From contig JAUWIQ010000004.1 in assembly GCA_030605285.1 (NCBI GenBank), forward strand, positions 1-16,559: DNA of 16,559 nucleotides, in the 5' to 3' direction. Each line of letters starts with the position of its first letter. The first letter of the stretch is position 1. Below are positions 1 to 7,929 of this stretch, in pieces. Under the pieces are notes generated by a model. That model was not told the DNA's origin. It made no database searches and saw only the letters and a list, made by a program, of their open reading frames with translations. A program made the position numbers and the translations under genes. This stretch comes from Planctomycetota bacterium (GTDB taxonomy: Bacteria; Planctomycetota; Planctomycetia; Pirellulales; UBA7805).

Positions 1-1
1 C

Positions 2-385
2 CTTGCCCCACCGCTCAACATGGAGCCCGGCTGGTTGGGCGGCCATGCAGCCTATACGATAGCCAAATACGGAATGAGCATGTGTGTGGTGGGGATGGCC
101 GCCGAATTTGCAGATCGGGGGGTTGCGGTCAACGCACTCTGGCCGCGTACGGCAATTGCCACTGCGGCGGTTCGCAACCTGCTCGGCGGCGAGGAGGCCA
201 TTGCCCGCTGCCGGAAAGCGGAGATTGTCGCCGATGCGGCCCACGCCATCCTCACTCGGCCTGCGGCGGAGTGCAGCGGCAATTTTTTTGTGGATGAAGA
301 GGTACTCGCGGCAGAAGGGGTGACCGATTTTTCATCCTATGCGGTCACACCCGGTTCGGATTTGTTGCCGGATTTGTTTCTTTAA
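2..385 (+). CDS. HSDL2-like short-chain dehydrogenase, 3' part
   Basis: C-terminal half of a short-chain dehydrogenase/reductase. The frame is open from base 2, so the gene begins before the window and the Rossmann nucleotide-binding part is missing. The visible protein starts LAPPLNMEPGW, then carries the catalytic YxxxK as YTIAK followed by YGMSM. Next come the VNALWPRTAIATAA stretch and the FFVDEE segment near the end. These blocks resemble the HSDL2 (hydroxysteroid dehydrogenase-like 2) branch, a cytosolic NAD(P)-dependent family whose bacterial substrates are mostly unknown. The ATG at base 20 is an internal methionine, not the start. The gene ends 24 bp before the next gene on the same strand, so co-transcription is likely. 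Family assignment is firm; substrate is unknown. Confidence 0.85.
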   Translation, partial: LAPPLNMEPGWLGGHAAYTIAKYGMSMCVVGMAAEFADRGVAVNALWPRTAIATAAVRNLLGGEEAIARCRKAEIVADAAHAILTRPAAECSGNFFVDEEVLAAEGVTDFSSYAVTPGSDLLPDLFL

Positions 386-409
386 ACGCAAGCGAGAGAA
401 TTCTCAGCG

Positions 410-2074
410 ATGATAAAATATGCTGCCCCTAACGGTCGCCTTTCTACAGCGGCGAAGAAACGCCGGGTGCTGCTGGTCGCCAATGGCGATCTGCGACTTT
501 CGGCCAACCAGAACTGTTGGGCGGCCCAGAATGAAATCGAAGAATCCCTGGCCCGCAGTGTGGCGGCCGCGGGCTTTGAACTCGTACGAGCGCACCCCTA
601 CAAGAAAAAAGAAAAACACGGCTTCATCAGCTCGCAAAAAGAGGGCATGCAGGTTTTTTCCGGGATCGATCCGACGATGAAACTCATCGTTGCCGAGGCG
701 GTCTGGCAGTATTCGCACCATCTATTGCACGGCTTGATTTCCCACCAAGGACCCATCCTGACGGTCGCCAATTGGTCGGGTACCTGGCCTGGATTGGTGG
801 GGATGCTCAACCTCAACGGCTCGCTCACCAAGGCGGACGTGCCCTACTCGACCCTCTGGGGCGAGGATTTCGCTGCGCGGAAGTTCACCACCGCGCTGAA
901 AAAGTGGCTCGAGACCGGCGTCTGCTCCCACCCGACCCGCCACGTCCGCTCCCTGCGCCGTGCGAAGCTGCCCGCCGCCGCCCGCCGAGTGGGTGAAAAA
1001 CTGGCTGCGGAACTGAAGCGCGACAAAGCGATCATGGGCGTCTTTGACGAAGGCTGCATGGGGATGTTCAATGCCATCATCCCGGACCACCTGCTGAACC
1101 CGACGGGCGTCTACAAAGAACGGCTCAGCCAGTCGGCGCTGTACTACGAGTCGACCCGGGTGAGCGACCGTGAGGCGCGGGCGGTGCGGAGTTGGATGGA
1201 CCGCAAGGGGATGCAGTTTCTCACGGGTCCGCGGCACAAGGACCATCTGACCGATGCGCAAATCCTCGCTCAGTGCAAGATGTACATCGCGGCGGTTCGA
1301 ATCGCCGATGATTTTGGTTGCCAGACGATCGGTATCCAGTACCAGCAGGGTCTCAAAGATTTAATGCCGGCCAGCGATCTGGTCGAAGGGACCCTCAACA
1401 ATCGAGACCGCCCGCCAGTCAAGAGTCGAGATGGCAAACGGACACTGTACGCCGGGGAACCGTTGCCGCACTTTAATGAGGTCGATGAGTGCGCAGGGTT
1501 GGACGGACTGATGACCTATCGCGTGCATACCGCGCTGGGCCAACCGGTAGAAAATACCCTGCACGATTTGCGCTGGGGGGATTGGGATCAGAGTGGCACC
1601 GTGGAGGATTATGTCTGGGTATTTGAAATCAGTGGGAGTGTTCCTCCAGCGCACCTGATCGGCGGTTGGAAGGGGGCCAGCAGCGAACGGCAGCCCAACA
1701 TCTTCTTTCCCTCCGGCGGGGGTACGATCAAAGGGATCTCCAAGCCGGGCGAGATTGGCGGGTCCCGCGTGGGCGTGGAAGCGGGCCGCGTGAAGATGGA
1801 CCTGGGCCGGGCCGGGGGGGTGAAGTTGCCGCTCGCAGAGACCGAGCGTCGCTGGCAGGCGACCACATCCCAGTGGCCGATCATGCATGCAGTGACCTAT
1901 GGGGTAAGCCGCGATCAGATGATGGCCCGCCACAAGAGTAACCATATCCAGGTTGCCTATGCCCGCAGCGCGTCCGCTGCGGACCGTGCAATGTTTGCCA
2001 AGGCGAGTATGGCGGCAGCACTCGGCCTTGAGGTTGCCCTTTGCGGGACCGGCAAGGAGGGACGTGTTTGGTAG
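410..2074 (+). CDS. L-fucose/arabinose isomerase-fold protein
   Basis: A 554-residue protein resembling the L-fucose isomerase superfamily, which interconverts aldoses and ketoses with a divalent metal. An N-terminal alpha/beta region (about residues 18-130) holds [10 protein letters not shown] and [12 protein letters not shown] middle region has [19 protein letters not shown] (about 209-227), [11 protein letters not shown] (307-317) and [15 protein letters not shown] (356-370). The C-terminal part ends with [12 protein letters not shown] (507-518), whose histidines could be metal ligands as in this fold. Length fits the family (E. coli FucI is about 590 residues). The individual ligands cannot be assigned without alignment, so this may be a paralogue with a different substrate. 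The gene starts 24 bp after the dehydrogenase. The ATG at 410 has only a weak GAGAG-type ribosome site, lying within the short palindrome GAGAATTCTC (396-405). Confidence 0.75.
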   Translation: MIKYAAPNGRLSTAAKKRRVLLVANGDLRLSANQNCWAAQNEIEESLARSVAAAGFELVRAHPYKKKEKHGFISSQKEGMQVFSGIDPTMKLIVAEAVWQYSHHLLHGLISHQGPILTVANWSGTWPGLVGMLNLNGSLTKADVPYSTLWGEDFAARKFTTALKKWLETGVCSHPTRHVRSLRRAKLPAAARRVGEKLAAELKRDKAIMGVFDEGCMGMFNAIIPDHLLNPTGVYKERLSQSALYYESTRVSDREARAVRSWMDRKGMQFLTGPRHKDHLTDAQILAQCKMYIAAVRIADDFGCQTIGIQYQQGLKDLMPASDLVEGTLNNRDRPPVKSRDGKRTLYAGEPLPHFNEVDECAGLDGLMTYRVHTALGQPVENTLHDLRWGDWDQSGTVEDYVWVFEISGSVPPAHLIGGWKGASSERQPNIFFPSGGGTIKGISKPGEIGGSRVGVEAGRVKMDLGRAGGVKLPLAETERRWQATTSQWPIMHAVTYGVSRDQMMARHKSNHIQVAYARSASAADRAMFAKASMAAALGLEVALCGTGKEGRVW

Positions 2075-2163
2075 CAAGTCAGGAGATTGCGGGATCCAAC
2101 GATGGGTGTGGGGCCGCAGTCTAAAATGAGGATGGTGCGAGAGACAATTCGATTTTCCGACGC

Positions 2164-3687
2164 ATGCGGCCCTTCCCCTGCCACCCAGACGTTTGTGGCG
2201 GGCATTGCAATATGGCCCCGAGTCTTTTTATGGAACATTACAGTTGGCTGACGGCGATTATCCTGGTGATGGATTTTGTGATCCGTGGCGGGCTCTCCAT
2301 TCGCGTGATCATGCGGCGTCGGCCCGTGGGGGTCACGATGGCGTGGCTCAGCGTGGTGTTGGTGTTTCCTTTTTTGGGCGCGATCCTCTACTTGCTCTTC
2401 GGAGAACTTCGCCTGGGGAATCGTCGTGTTAAATGGGCCACCAAGATTCATGGCCCTTATGTCGAATGGATCAAGGAACAACATGATCTCTACCACGTCG
2501 ATTGGGCACCGCTTGGGATCGAGTCGGAACCGCTCGCTCGCCTTGCCGAGGCTGCCGTGGAGATTCCCGCAGTGCCTGGGAATAAGTTGCAACTGCTAGA
2601 TCAATGGAGCGGAGTCTTTGATTCGATTCTGGCCGATATTGATGCGGCCGAGCGGACCGTACACATGGTATTTTACATCTGGTCTGCAGGCGGTCGGGCC
2701 GACGAGGTGACGGAGGCCTTGATCCGCGCATCCCAACGGGGTGTGGTTTGTCGTCTGCTTGTAGATGATGTAGGCAGTAAGAAATTTTTGAAAGGAAAGC
2801 AGGCCGAGCGCCTTCGCGCGGCTGGAGTCCGCTTGCATTCGGCCCTGCCTGCGGGCCTGATGCGAATGTTGTTTGTCCGCTTTGATCTGCGGATGCACCG
2901 AAAAATTATTGTGATCGATGGCGAGACCGCCTACACCGGGAGCCTGAATCTGATTGACCCCCGGTATTTCAAACAGGATGCCGGAGTCGGCCAGTGGGTG
3001 GACGCGATGGTGCGACTCAGGGGGCCAGCGGTGGAAGGACTTGCGATCACTTTTTTAGAGGACTGGGAGCTAGAGTCCGGCGAGGGTGTGGACGTGTTGC
3101 AGGAGACAGGCGATGTCCACCACGTCGATTCCGAGGGAGAGTGGGCCGTGCAGGTGATTCCCTCCGGACCGGCCGTTCGCAACGAAGTGATTCAGGATAT
3201 TATTCTGATGGCGATCTACGCGGCACGACGCGAACTGATTCTTACCACCCCCTATTTTGTGCCCGATGAAGCACTACTTACCGCAATGATATCTGCCGCG
3301 CGGCGTGGTGTGAATGTCACCCTGATCGTGCCAGCACATGTTGATTCGGTATTGGTCCGTTTTGCCAGTCGGGCCTTCAAGGGAGATCTGGTGGAAGCGG
3401 GGATTCATGTTCTGCTCTTCAACGAAGGTCTGCTGCATACCAAGTCGATCACAATCGACAACGAGATCAGCCTTTTTGGTTCACTCAATCTCGATCCCCG
3501 CAGTTTGCACCTGAATTTTGAGATCACACTGGCAATCTACAACCGCGAATTTACTTCCCAACTACGCCAGTTGCAGCAATCGTACATCGCGCAATCGCAT
3601 CCGATGGATTTGGAGCAGTGGCAAACCCGCTCGCAAATTGTCCGCTTTACTGAAAATACAGCCAGACTGCTCGGACCCCTGCTTTGA
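2164..3687 (+). CDS. cls: Cardiolipin synthase, phospholipase D family
   Basis: Membrane enzyme that joins phospholipids to make cardiolipin (ClsA type: two phosphatidylglycerol to cardiolipin plus glycerol). Two N-terminal hydrophobic segments are visible: WLTAIILVMDFVI and AWLSVVLVFPFLGAILYLLF. Two phospholipase D HxKxxxxD motifs follow. The first is HRKIIVID (H245, K247, D252) followed by GSLNL. The second is HTKSITID (H425, K427, D432) followed by FGSLNLDPRS. Residues are numbered from the ATG at 2164. The start is uncertain: ATGs at 2212 and 2230 give 491 or 485 residues, closer to typical Cls, and none has a good ribosome site. The leading residues (MRPFPCHPDVCGGHCN) look unlike a Cls start, so 2212 or 2230 is probably right. 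The gene lies 89-137 bp after the isomerase-like gene, so it may share its transcript or have its own promoter. Confidence 0.9.
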   Translation: MRPFPCHPDVCGGHCNMAPSLFMEHYSWLTAIILVMDFVIRGGLSIRVIMRRRPVGVTMAWLSVVLVFPFLGAILYLLFGELRLGNRRVKWATKIHGPYVEWIKEQHDLYHVDWAPLGIESEPLARLAEAAVEIPAVPGNKLQLLDQWSGVFDSILADIDAAERTVHMVFYIWSAGGRADEVTEALIRASQRGVVCRLLVDDVGSKKFLKGKQAERLRAAGVRLHSALPAGLMRMLFVRFDLRMHRKIIVIDGETAYTGSLNLIDPRYFKQDAGVGQWVDAMVRLRGPAVEGLAITFLEDWELESGEGVDVLQETGDVHHVDSEGEWAVQVIPSGPAVRNEVIQDIILMAIYAARRELILTTPYFVPDEALLTAMISAARRGVNVTLIVPAHVDSVLVRFASRAFKGDLVEAGIHVLLFNEGLLHTKSITIDNEISLFGSLNLDPRSLHLNFEITLAIYNREFTSQLRQLQQSYIAQSHPMDLEQWQTRSQIVRFTENTARLLGPLL

Positions 3688-3696
3688 ACCAGACTG

Positions 3697-3715
3697 CCTG
3701 GGGAGTTTTCCCAGG
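3697..3715. terminator. Hairpin between convergent genes
   Basis: CCTGGGGA (3697-3704), loop GTT, then TTCCCAGG (3708-3715) form an 8-bp stem with one G-T wobble. It lies in the 46-bp gap between the stop of the cardiolipin synthase gene and the stop of the glycerate kinase gene. Position and symmetry suggest a terminator serving both directions. There is no T-tract on either side, so it is not a classical intrinsic terminator. Confidence 0.4.
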
Positions 3716-3733
3716 GGCAAGGGGAGGCTGGAT

Positions 3734-5077
3734 TTAGCCTGCCACGATTCCGACCCTCAGGTCCATCACGTTGGTGTGGGTCGGCCCAGTCCGGATCAGG
3801 CCCTCGAGGCGATCAAAAAAGACATAGGCATTGTGCGGCTCAAGATACGCGCGCGGCTGCAGACCCTGTTTCCGAGCGGCCTTGAGCAGACCCGCATTGG
3901 CCCATGCGCCAGCGGCGTCGGTGGGGCCGTCTTCGCCATCGCTGCCCCCGGAGAGAAGCGTGATCTTTTGCATGCCGTCCTCCCAAAGTCGATCGAGGGC
4001 AGCGAGTACCAGATGTTGGTTGCGGCCTCCTTTGCCCGGCTCCTCCGGTAACTGAACCACCGGTTCTCCGCCGCTGAGGAGACAGGTCCCCGTATCGCCC
4101 GCAGCCCGGATGTTCAGGCAGTGTTCCGCTAAATCTCGTCCTTCGGCGTCTGCTTCCTGCTGATTGGCGCTGCCCAGCGAGACTATCTGATAGCCGAGTT
4201 GTTTCGCTTCTGTGGTGGCCGCAGAGAGTGCCGTTTGGTTGTTGCCAATAATTGTGTTGTAGACATTATTTGGAAAAGGTGTTTTGGGTTCGACGTTCTC
4301 GGCGCCCTGATCGAGGTAGTGAAAAACGGTCTCCGGCACATCGCCGGGAGTCCGGCTGAATCGCTGCAGAATGCTTTTTGCCTGACTGCGGCTGGTGGGA
4401 TCGGGGACGGTCGGCCCGGAGGCGATCACATCCAGCGGGTCCCCGATGACGTCCGAGACGATCAGCCCCCACAGCGCCCCCGCGCGACTTGCCTGGGCCA
4501 GTTGGCCCCCTTTGATGCGGGACAAACATTTTCGCACGGCGTTCAATTCATTGATGGTGGCCCCCGCTTGCATCCGCAAGCGGGTCACAGCGAGCAGATC
4601 GGCGAGTGTGATCGGCGGCTGGGGTGCGGGGAGCAGGGCGCTGCCCCCACCGGAAATTAGAACCAGACAGAGATCATCTGCAGTAAGCTGGCCGAGCATT
4701 TCCAGTATTTTTTCCGAACCTTCGACCCCCTCCGCGGTCGGTTCATTGAGGCCTGCCGGTCTGGCCGCGTGCAGATGGATTTTTTGAAGTTGCCGTACGC
4801 AATTGGCCGGTACATTGACCCAGCCGCTCACTTTTTCGGCAACGCGCTTGGGGCCGAGAAGATCCTCGATCGCCGCCGCCATACTGGCTCCGCCCTTACC
4901 TGCCCCAACGACCACAATGCGGTTGATCTGGGAGAGATCTCGTCTCTGGTTACCCAGGCTGAGGAGGTCCCCCTCGCACCGCAGCGCAGCGTGCACCAGC
5001 CGATCTGCCCGTACCGCATCGATGCCTGCCTGCCAGATGCGGCGGGCATCGTGCCGACCTCGATGGGAATCTTTCAA
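3734..5077 (-). CDS. Glycerate 2-kinase, type II (DUF4147 plus MOFRL)
   Basis: Cytosolic kinase that phosphorylates D-glycerate with ATP, usually giving 2-phosphoglycerate, which enters lower glycolysis. The N-terminal DUF4147 domain shows VVVGAGKGGASMA (residues 56-68), LISGGGSALLP (140-150) and SDVIGDPLDVIASGPT (208-223). The C-terminal MOFRL domain shows LLSGGEPVV (333-341), GKGGRNQHL (348-356), LLSGGSDGEDGPTDAAGA (374-391) and THTNVMDLRV (433-442). At 447 residues it is full length for the family. The start is a TTG, preceded at 6 nt by GAGG. The gene begins 21 bp after the stop of the sugar phosphorylase, so the two are almost certainly one operon and probably translationally coupled. 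That neighbour suggests its glycerate comes from glucosylglycerate breakdown. Confidence 0.92.
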   Translation of the reverse strand: MKDSHRGRHDARRIWQAGIDAVRADRLVHAALRCEGDLLSLGNQRRDLSQINRIVVVGAGKGGASMAAAIEDLLGPKRVAEKVSGWVNVPANCVRQLQKIHLHAARPAGLNEPTAEGVEGSEKILEMLGQLTADDLCLVLISGGGSALLPAPQPPITLADLLAVTRLRMQAGATINELNAVRKCLSRIKGGQLAQASRAGALWGLIVSDVIGDPLDVIASGPTVPDPTSRSQAKSILQRFSRTPGDVPETVFHYLDQGAENVEPKTPFPNNVYNTIIGNNQTALSAATTEAKQLGYQIVSLGSANQQEADAEGRDLAEHCLNIRAAGDTGTCLLSGGEPVVQLPEEPGKGGRNQHLVLAALDRLWEDGMQKITLLSGGSDGEDGPTDAAGAWANAGLLKAARKQGLQPRAYLEPHNAYVFFDRLEGLIRTGPTHTNVMDLRVGIVAG

Positions 5078-5098
5078 GGGAAACCTCGCAGCACTGTT

Positions 5099-6814
5099 TT
5101 ATAAGAGCCAAGCAATCTCGAAGGCATCGAGTAGGTATTGTTCGTTTTGCGGTTTCCTGTCGGAGAGTAAATTGCGTTGGGGCACTTTGCCGTCGACTTG
5201 GGGTACGCGAATTGCGACCGGCTCACGGCTCATATTTGCAAGCACCAGAATCGATTCCGCTCCGCAGGGGCTTGTCCGCAGAAATCCGATCGTGGCGGCA
5301 TCTCCCGTGGGAATCATCTTTTGGGGGCCATCCGGATGAAACGCCCGCTGCTCCCGGCGGATCCTGAGTAAGCGGCGATACCCCTCAAAAACGGCTCCTT
5401 GTTTTGAGTCGGAGTTGCTGAGCAGATCGTTGAGTTCTTGCAGACTAAATTTACGGCGGTTGATCGCACGATTTTGTCCCGTCCGTTCCACGCCCGCCGT
5501 GTCGTTGAGCGTTCCCACGAGGCTATGAAAGTAGACGCCCGGGATACCCCGCAACGAAAGTATAAACGCCTGCGAGGAAAGAAATTTTCGGATATGCAAC
5601 TCGGGAGCTAACGGAGTCGTGGAGTCGAGGGCGGAAAAGAAAGCGATGTTCAACTCATAGGGACTTTTAGCGCCACTGGGCGTTTCTCGCCAGCTGACGA
5701 GCCCACCGCGCTGCGGAATGCTTTCGATCAGCGCATCGAATCGCTGCTGCGAAATCAGCCCTTCTAGCGGTCGCACTCCAATCCCGTCGTGCGACGCAGT
5801 GAAGTTAAAAAAGGTCATGCCGTTCCCAGGATATTCGAGTTTGGAGAGCCAATCGCAAAGCGGTCCGACATCCTCGTGGAGGTAGGCATCCAACAGCAAA
5901 GGGGCCAAGCTGAATTGATAAACGGCACGCGCCTCGTCACCCTGACCGAAATAACTCACGTTTTCCTTGTGCGGGACGTTGGTCTCCGTAAGCAGGATGG
6001 TTTGGGGGGCCACTTCGTCCAGCAGGTGCCGCATCAGCTTCACGACCGCATGGGTTTGAGGAAGATGCATGCAGGAGGTCCCGATTTGTTTCCAAAGAAA
6101 TCCGATCGCATCGAGTCGCACAATTCGGGCACCATGCTGTACGTAGAGTAGAAGAATATCGAGTATCTCGAGTAGCAACTGTGGGGAGGAAAAATTAAGG
6201 TCGATCTGATCCGCACTGAAGGTAGTCCAGACATGTCGCGTTCCGCGGGAAGTTTCCACCGGAGTCAAGAGCGGACTGGTCCGTGGACGAGTGACCGCAG
6301 AGAGATCGACTGCCGGATCGACTTCAATAAAGAAGGTATCATAGGGTGCTTCACCACGAAGGTAATTTTGAAACCACGCGCTTTTTTGTGAGCAATGATT
6401 CATGACAAAGTCGATTGCCAGATCGAACGACTCCCCCAAAAGTTCGACGTCCTGCCAGTCGCCCAAATCCGGTCGGATCTGACGATAGTCGATCACGGAA
6501 AATCCGTCGTCTGATGAGTAGGGAAAAATAGGCAGCAGATGGATCGCGTCGAGGACTTCGTGGAGCCCATGTTCGAGGAGGAAATTTTGCAGTGTCTGTA
6601 AGGCGGGAACATTCGCTTCCTCGACTTGGTCGCCGTAGGTGATCAAGACGACGGTCTTTTCGTCCCACAGTGCGGCGGATTCGACCGCTCGCGGGAGGAT
6701 CGGTTGCCGGTCGACCAGTCGGTCAATTTGTTCAAGCATGCTTGCGGCGTTATCGCCGTAGAGAAATTCAAGCTGTGCGAAAATCTGCTTGCGATTGGGC
6801 TCAGAAACAGGCAT
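5099..6814 (-). CDS. GH13_18 sugar phosphorylase, probably glucosylglycerate phosphorylase
   Basis: A sucrose-phosphorylase-like GH13 enzyme of 571 residues. Such enzymes cleave an alpha-glucoside with phosphate, releasing alpha-glucose-1-phosphate. The TIM-barrel motifs are intact: AIHLLPIFPYSSDDGFSVIDY (90-110, early barrel), DFVMNH (135-140), the nucleophile D235 in RIVRLDAIGFLWK, the acid/base E277 in LLTETNVPHKENVSYFG, and the transition-state aspartate D343 in TASHDGIGVRPLEG. Sucrose phosphorylases proper are nearer 490 residues, while glucosylglycerate phosphorylases (E. coli YcjM type) are about 560. Length and the adjacent glycerate kinase both favour 2-O-alpha-glucosylglycerate as substrate. 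Sucrose 6'-phosphate or glucosylglycerol phosphorylase remain possible. The ATG at 6814 has an AAAGG-like ribosome site and follows the DAHP synthase gene by 69 bp. The GH13_18 family is firm; the exact substrate is inferred. Confidence 0.85.
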   Translation of the reverse strand: MPVSEPNRKQIFAQLEFLYGDNAASMLEQIDRLVDRQPILPRAVESAALWDEKTVVLITYGDQVEEANVPALQTLQNFLLEHGLHEVLDAIHLLPIFPYSSDDGFSVIDYRQIRPDLGDWQDVELLGESFDLAIDFVMNHCSQKSAWFQNYLRGEAPYDTFFIEVDPAVDLSAVTRPRTSPLLTPVETSRGTRHVWTTFSADQIDLNFSSPQLLLEILDILLLYVQHGARIVRLDAIGFLWKQIGTSCMHLPQTHAVVKLMRHLLDEVAPQTILLTETNVPHKENVSYFGQGDEARAVYQFSLAPLLLDAYLHEDVGPLCDWLSKLEYPGNGMTFFNFTASHDGIGVRPLEGLISQQRFDALIESIPQRGGLVSWRETPSGAKSPYELNIAFFSALDSTTPLAPELHIRKFLSSQAFILSLRGIPGVYFHSLVGTLNDTAGVERTGQNRAINRRKFSLQELNDLLSNSDSKQGAVFEGYRRLLRIRREQRAFHPDGPQKMIPTGDAATIGFLRTSPCGAESILVLANMSREPVAIRVPQVDGKVPQRNLLSDRKPQNEQYLLDAFEIAWLL

Positions 6815-6883
6815 GATGCCTTTCTTCCCAAAGCTGCGGTTCGAGTTGGTTCTCCTGAAAACGCCAGTTTACACGATGGGACA

Positions 6884-7900
6884 TCAGGTAACCGTGCGCC
6901 CTAGTGGCTCCGCCAACGCTTTGAGCGACACGAGCAGACGATCAAATTGCTCAAAATCCAAAGTTTGCGCACCATCACTCAATGCGTTGCTCGGGTCAGG
7001 ATGGATTTCGACCATCAAGCCATCGGCGCCAGCCGCCAAGCCTGCCAAAGCCATGGCCGGCACGTATTTTCGTCGCCCCGTGCCGTGACTGGGATCGACC
7101 ATGATTGGCAGATGCGAGTTTTCCTTGACCGGTGGTACGACCGATAGGTCCAGCGTATTACGCGTGTGGTCGGTAAAAGTCCGCACACCCCGTTCACAGA
7201 GCACCACATCCGGGTTGCCTCCCACCAGCAAGTACTCGGCCGCCATCAGCCACTCATCGAGTGTCGCCGACATGCCCCGTTTCAGCAGTACGGGACAACC
7301 GCAGCTGGCAGCTTTCTTGAGCAGGGAAAAATTTTGCATGTTTCTTGTGCCGATCTGCACCATATCGGCAGCCTGGGATACCGCGTGTACCTGCTCGGTA
7401 TCCATGACTTCCGTGACAATGCCGATCCCGGTTTTCTCTCTTGCCCGCGCTAAAATTTCGAGACCCTCGTGTTCCATCCCTTGAAAACTGTAGGGGCTCG
7501 TTCGGGGCTTGAATGCGCCGGCCCGCAGCAGTTTGATACCATGATTCACCAGATACTCGGCCACTTGAAAAACATTCTCTTCACTTTCCACGCTACAGGG
7601 TCCGGCGATGATTGTAAAATTTTTGGGACCGATTTTTGCCTCACCGGCCTGGATGGTACTGTCCTCCGGGTGCATTTCCCGACTGGCCAGCTTGTAGGGT
7701 TGGGTGACTCGAATAAGTTCCCGTACGCCAGGTAAAACTTCGAGACTTCTGGGATCTACGGTTGAGGAATTGCCGGTAATTCCAATCGCAGTCCGCGTTG
7801 GCCCCGGCATCGGATGGGCCGCAAGCCCCATCTTATGAATCGTTGCAACGACCTTCTCCACCTGTTCGGCCGTCGCCTGGTGCTGCATCACAACTAGCAT
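6884..7900 (-). CDS. aroF: DAHP synthase, type I-beta, with regulatory N-domain
   Basis: 3-Deoxy-D-arabino-heptulosonate 7-phosphate synthase condenses phosphoenolpyruvate and erythrose 4-phosphate, the first step of the shikimate pathway. Residues 1 to about 70 form the ferredoxin-like domain typical of Thermotoga-type enzymes, which binds aromatic amino acids for feedback control. The barrel follows with IIAGPCSVES (97-106), KPRTSPYSFQG (131-141), LLKRGM (205-210), VDPSHGTGRR (268-277) and EIHPDP (298-303). The expected metal ligands fall at C102, H272, E298 and D309, matching the positions I recall for the Thermotoga maritima enzyme, which is also 338 residues. No chorismate mutase domain is attached. 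GGGAG lies 6 nt before the ATG, and the gene starts 29 bp after the scpB stop. The symbol is the usual one for this class; paralogues elsewhere cannot be excluded. Confidence 0.95.
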   Translation of the reverse strand: MLVVMQHQATAEQVEKVVATIHKMGLAAHPMPGPTRTAIGITGNSSTVDPRSLEVLPGVRELIRVTQPYKLASREMHPEDSTIQAGEAKIGPKNFTIIAGPCSVESEENVFQVAEYLVNHGIKLLRAGAFKPRTSPYSFQGMEHEGLEILARAREKTGIGIVTEVMDTEQVHAVSQAADMVQIGTRNMQNFSLLKKAASCGCPVLLKRGMSATLDEWLMAAEYLLVGGNPDVVLCERGVRTFTDHTRNTLDLSVVPPVKENSHLPIMVDPSHGTGRRKYVPAMALAGLAAGADGLMVEIHPDPSNALSDGAQTLDFEQFDRLLVSLKALAEPLGRTVT

Positions 7901-7929
7901 CTTCGTCTCCCATTCGAAATGGACGGAGC

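Noticed and set aside
396..405. 10-bp palindrome GAGAATTCTC before the isomerase-like gene
   Set aside because: Short and isolated, not repeated elsewhere in the window. Likely chance, though it overlaps the weak ribosome-binding region.
1361..2077. 238-codon minus-strand frame
   Set aside because: Antisense shadow of the isomerase-like gene, rich in Pro, His and Arg, with no recognisable motif. The frame at 722-1261 is similar.
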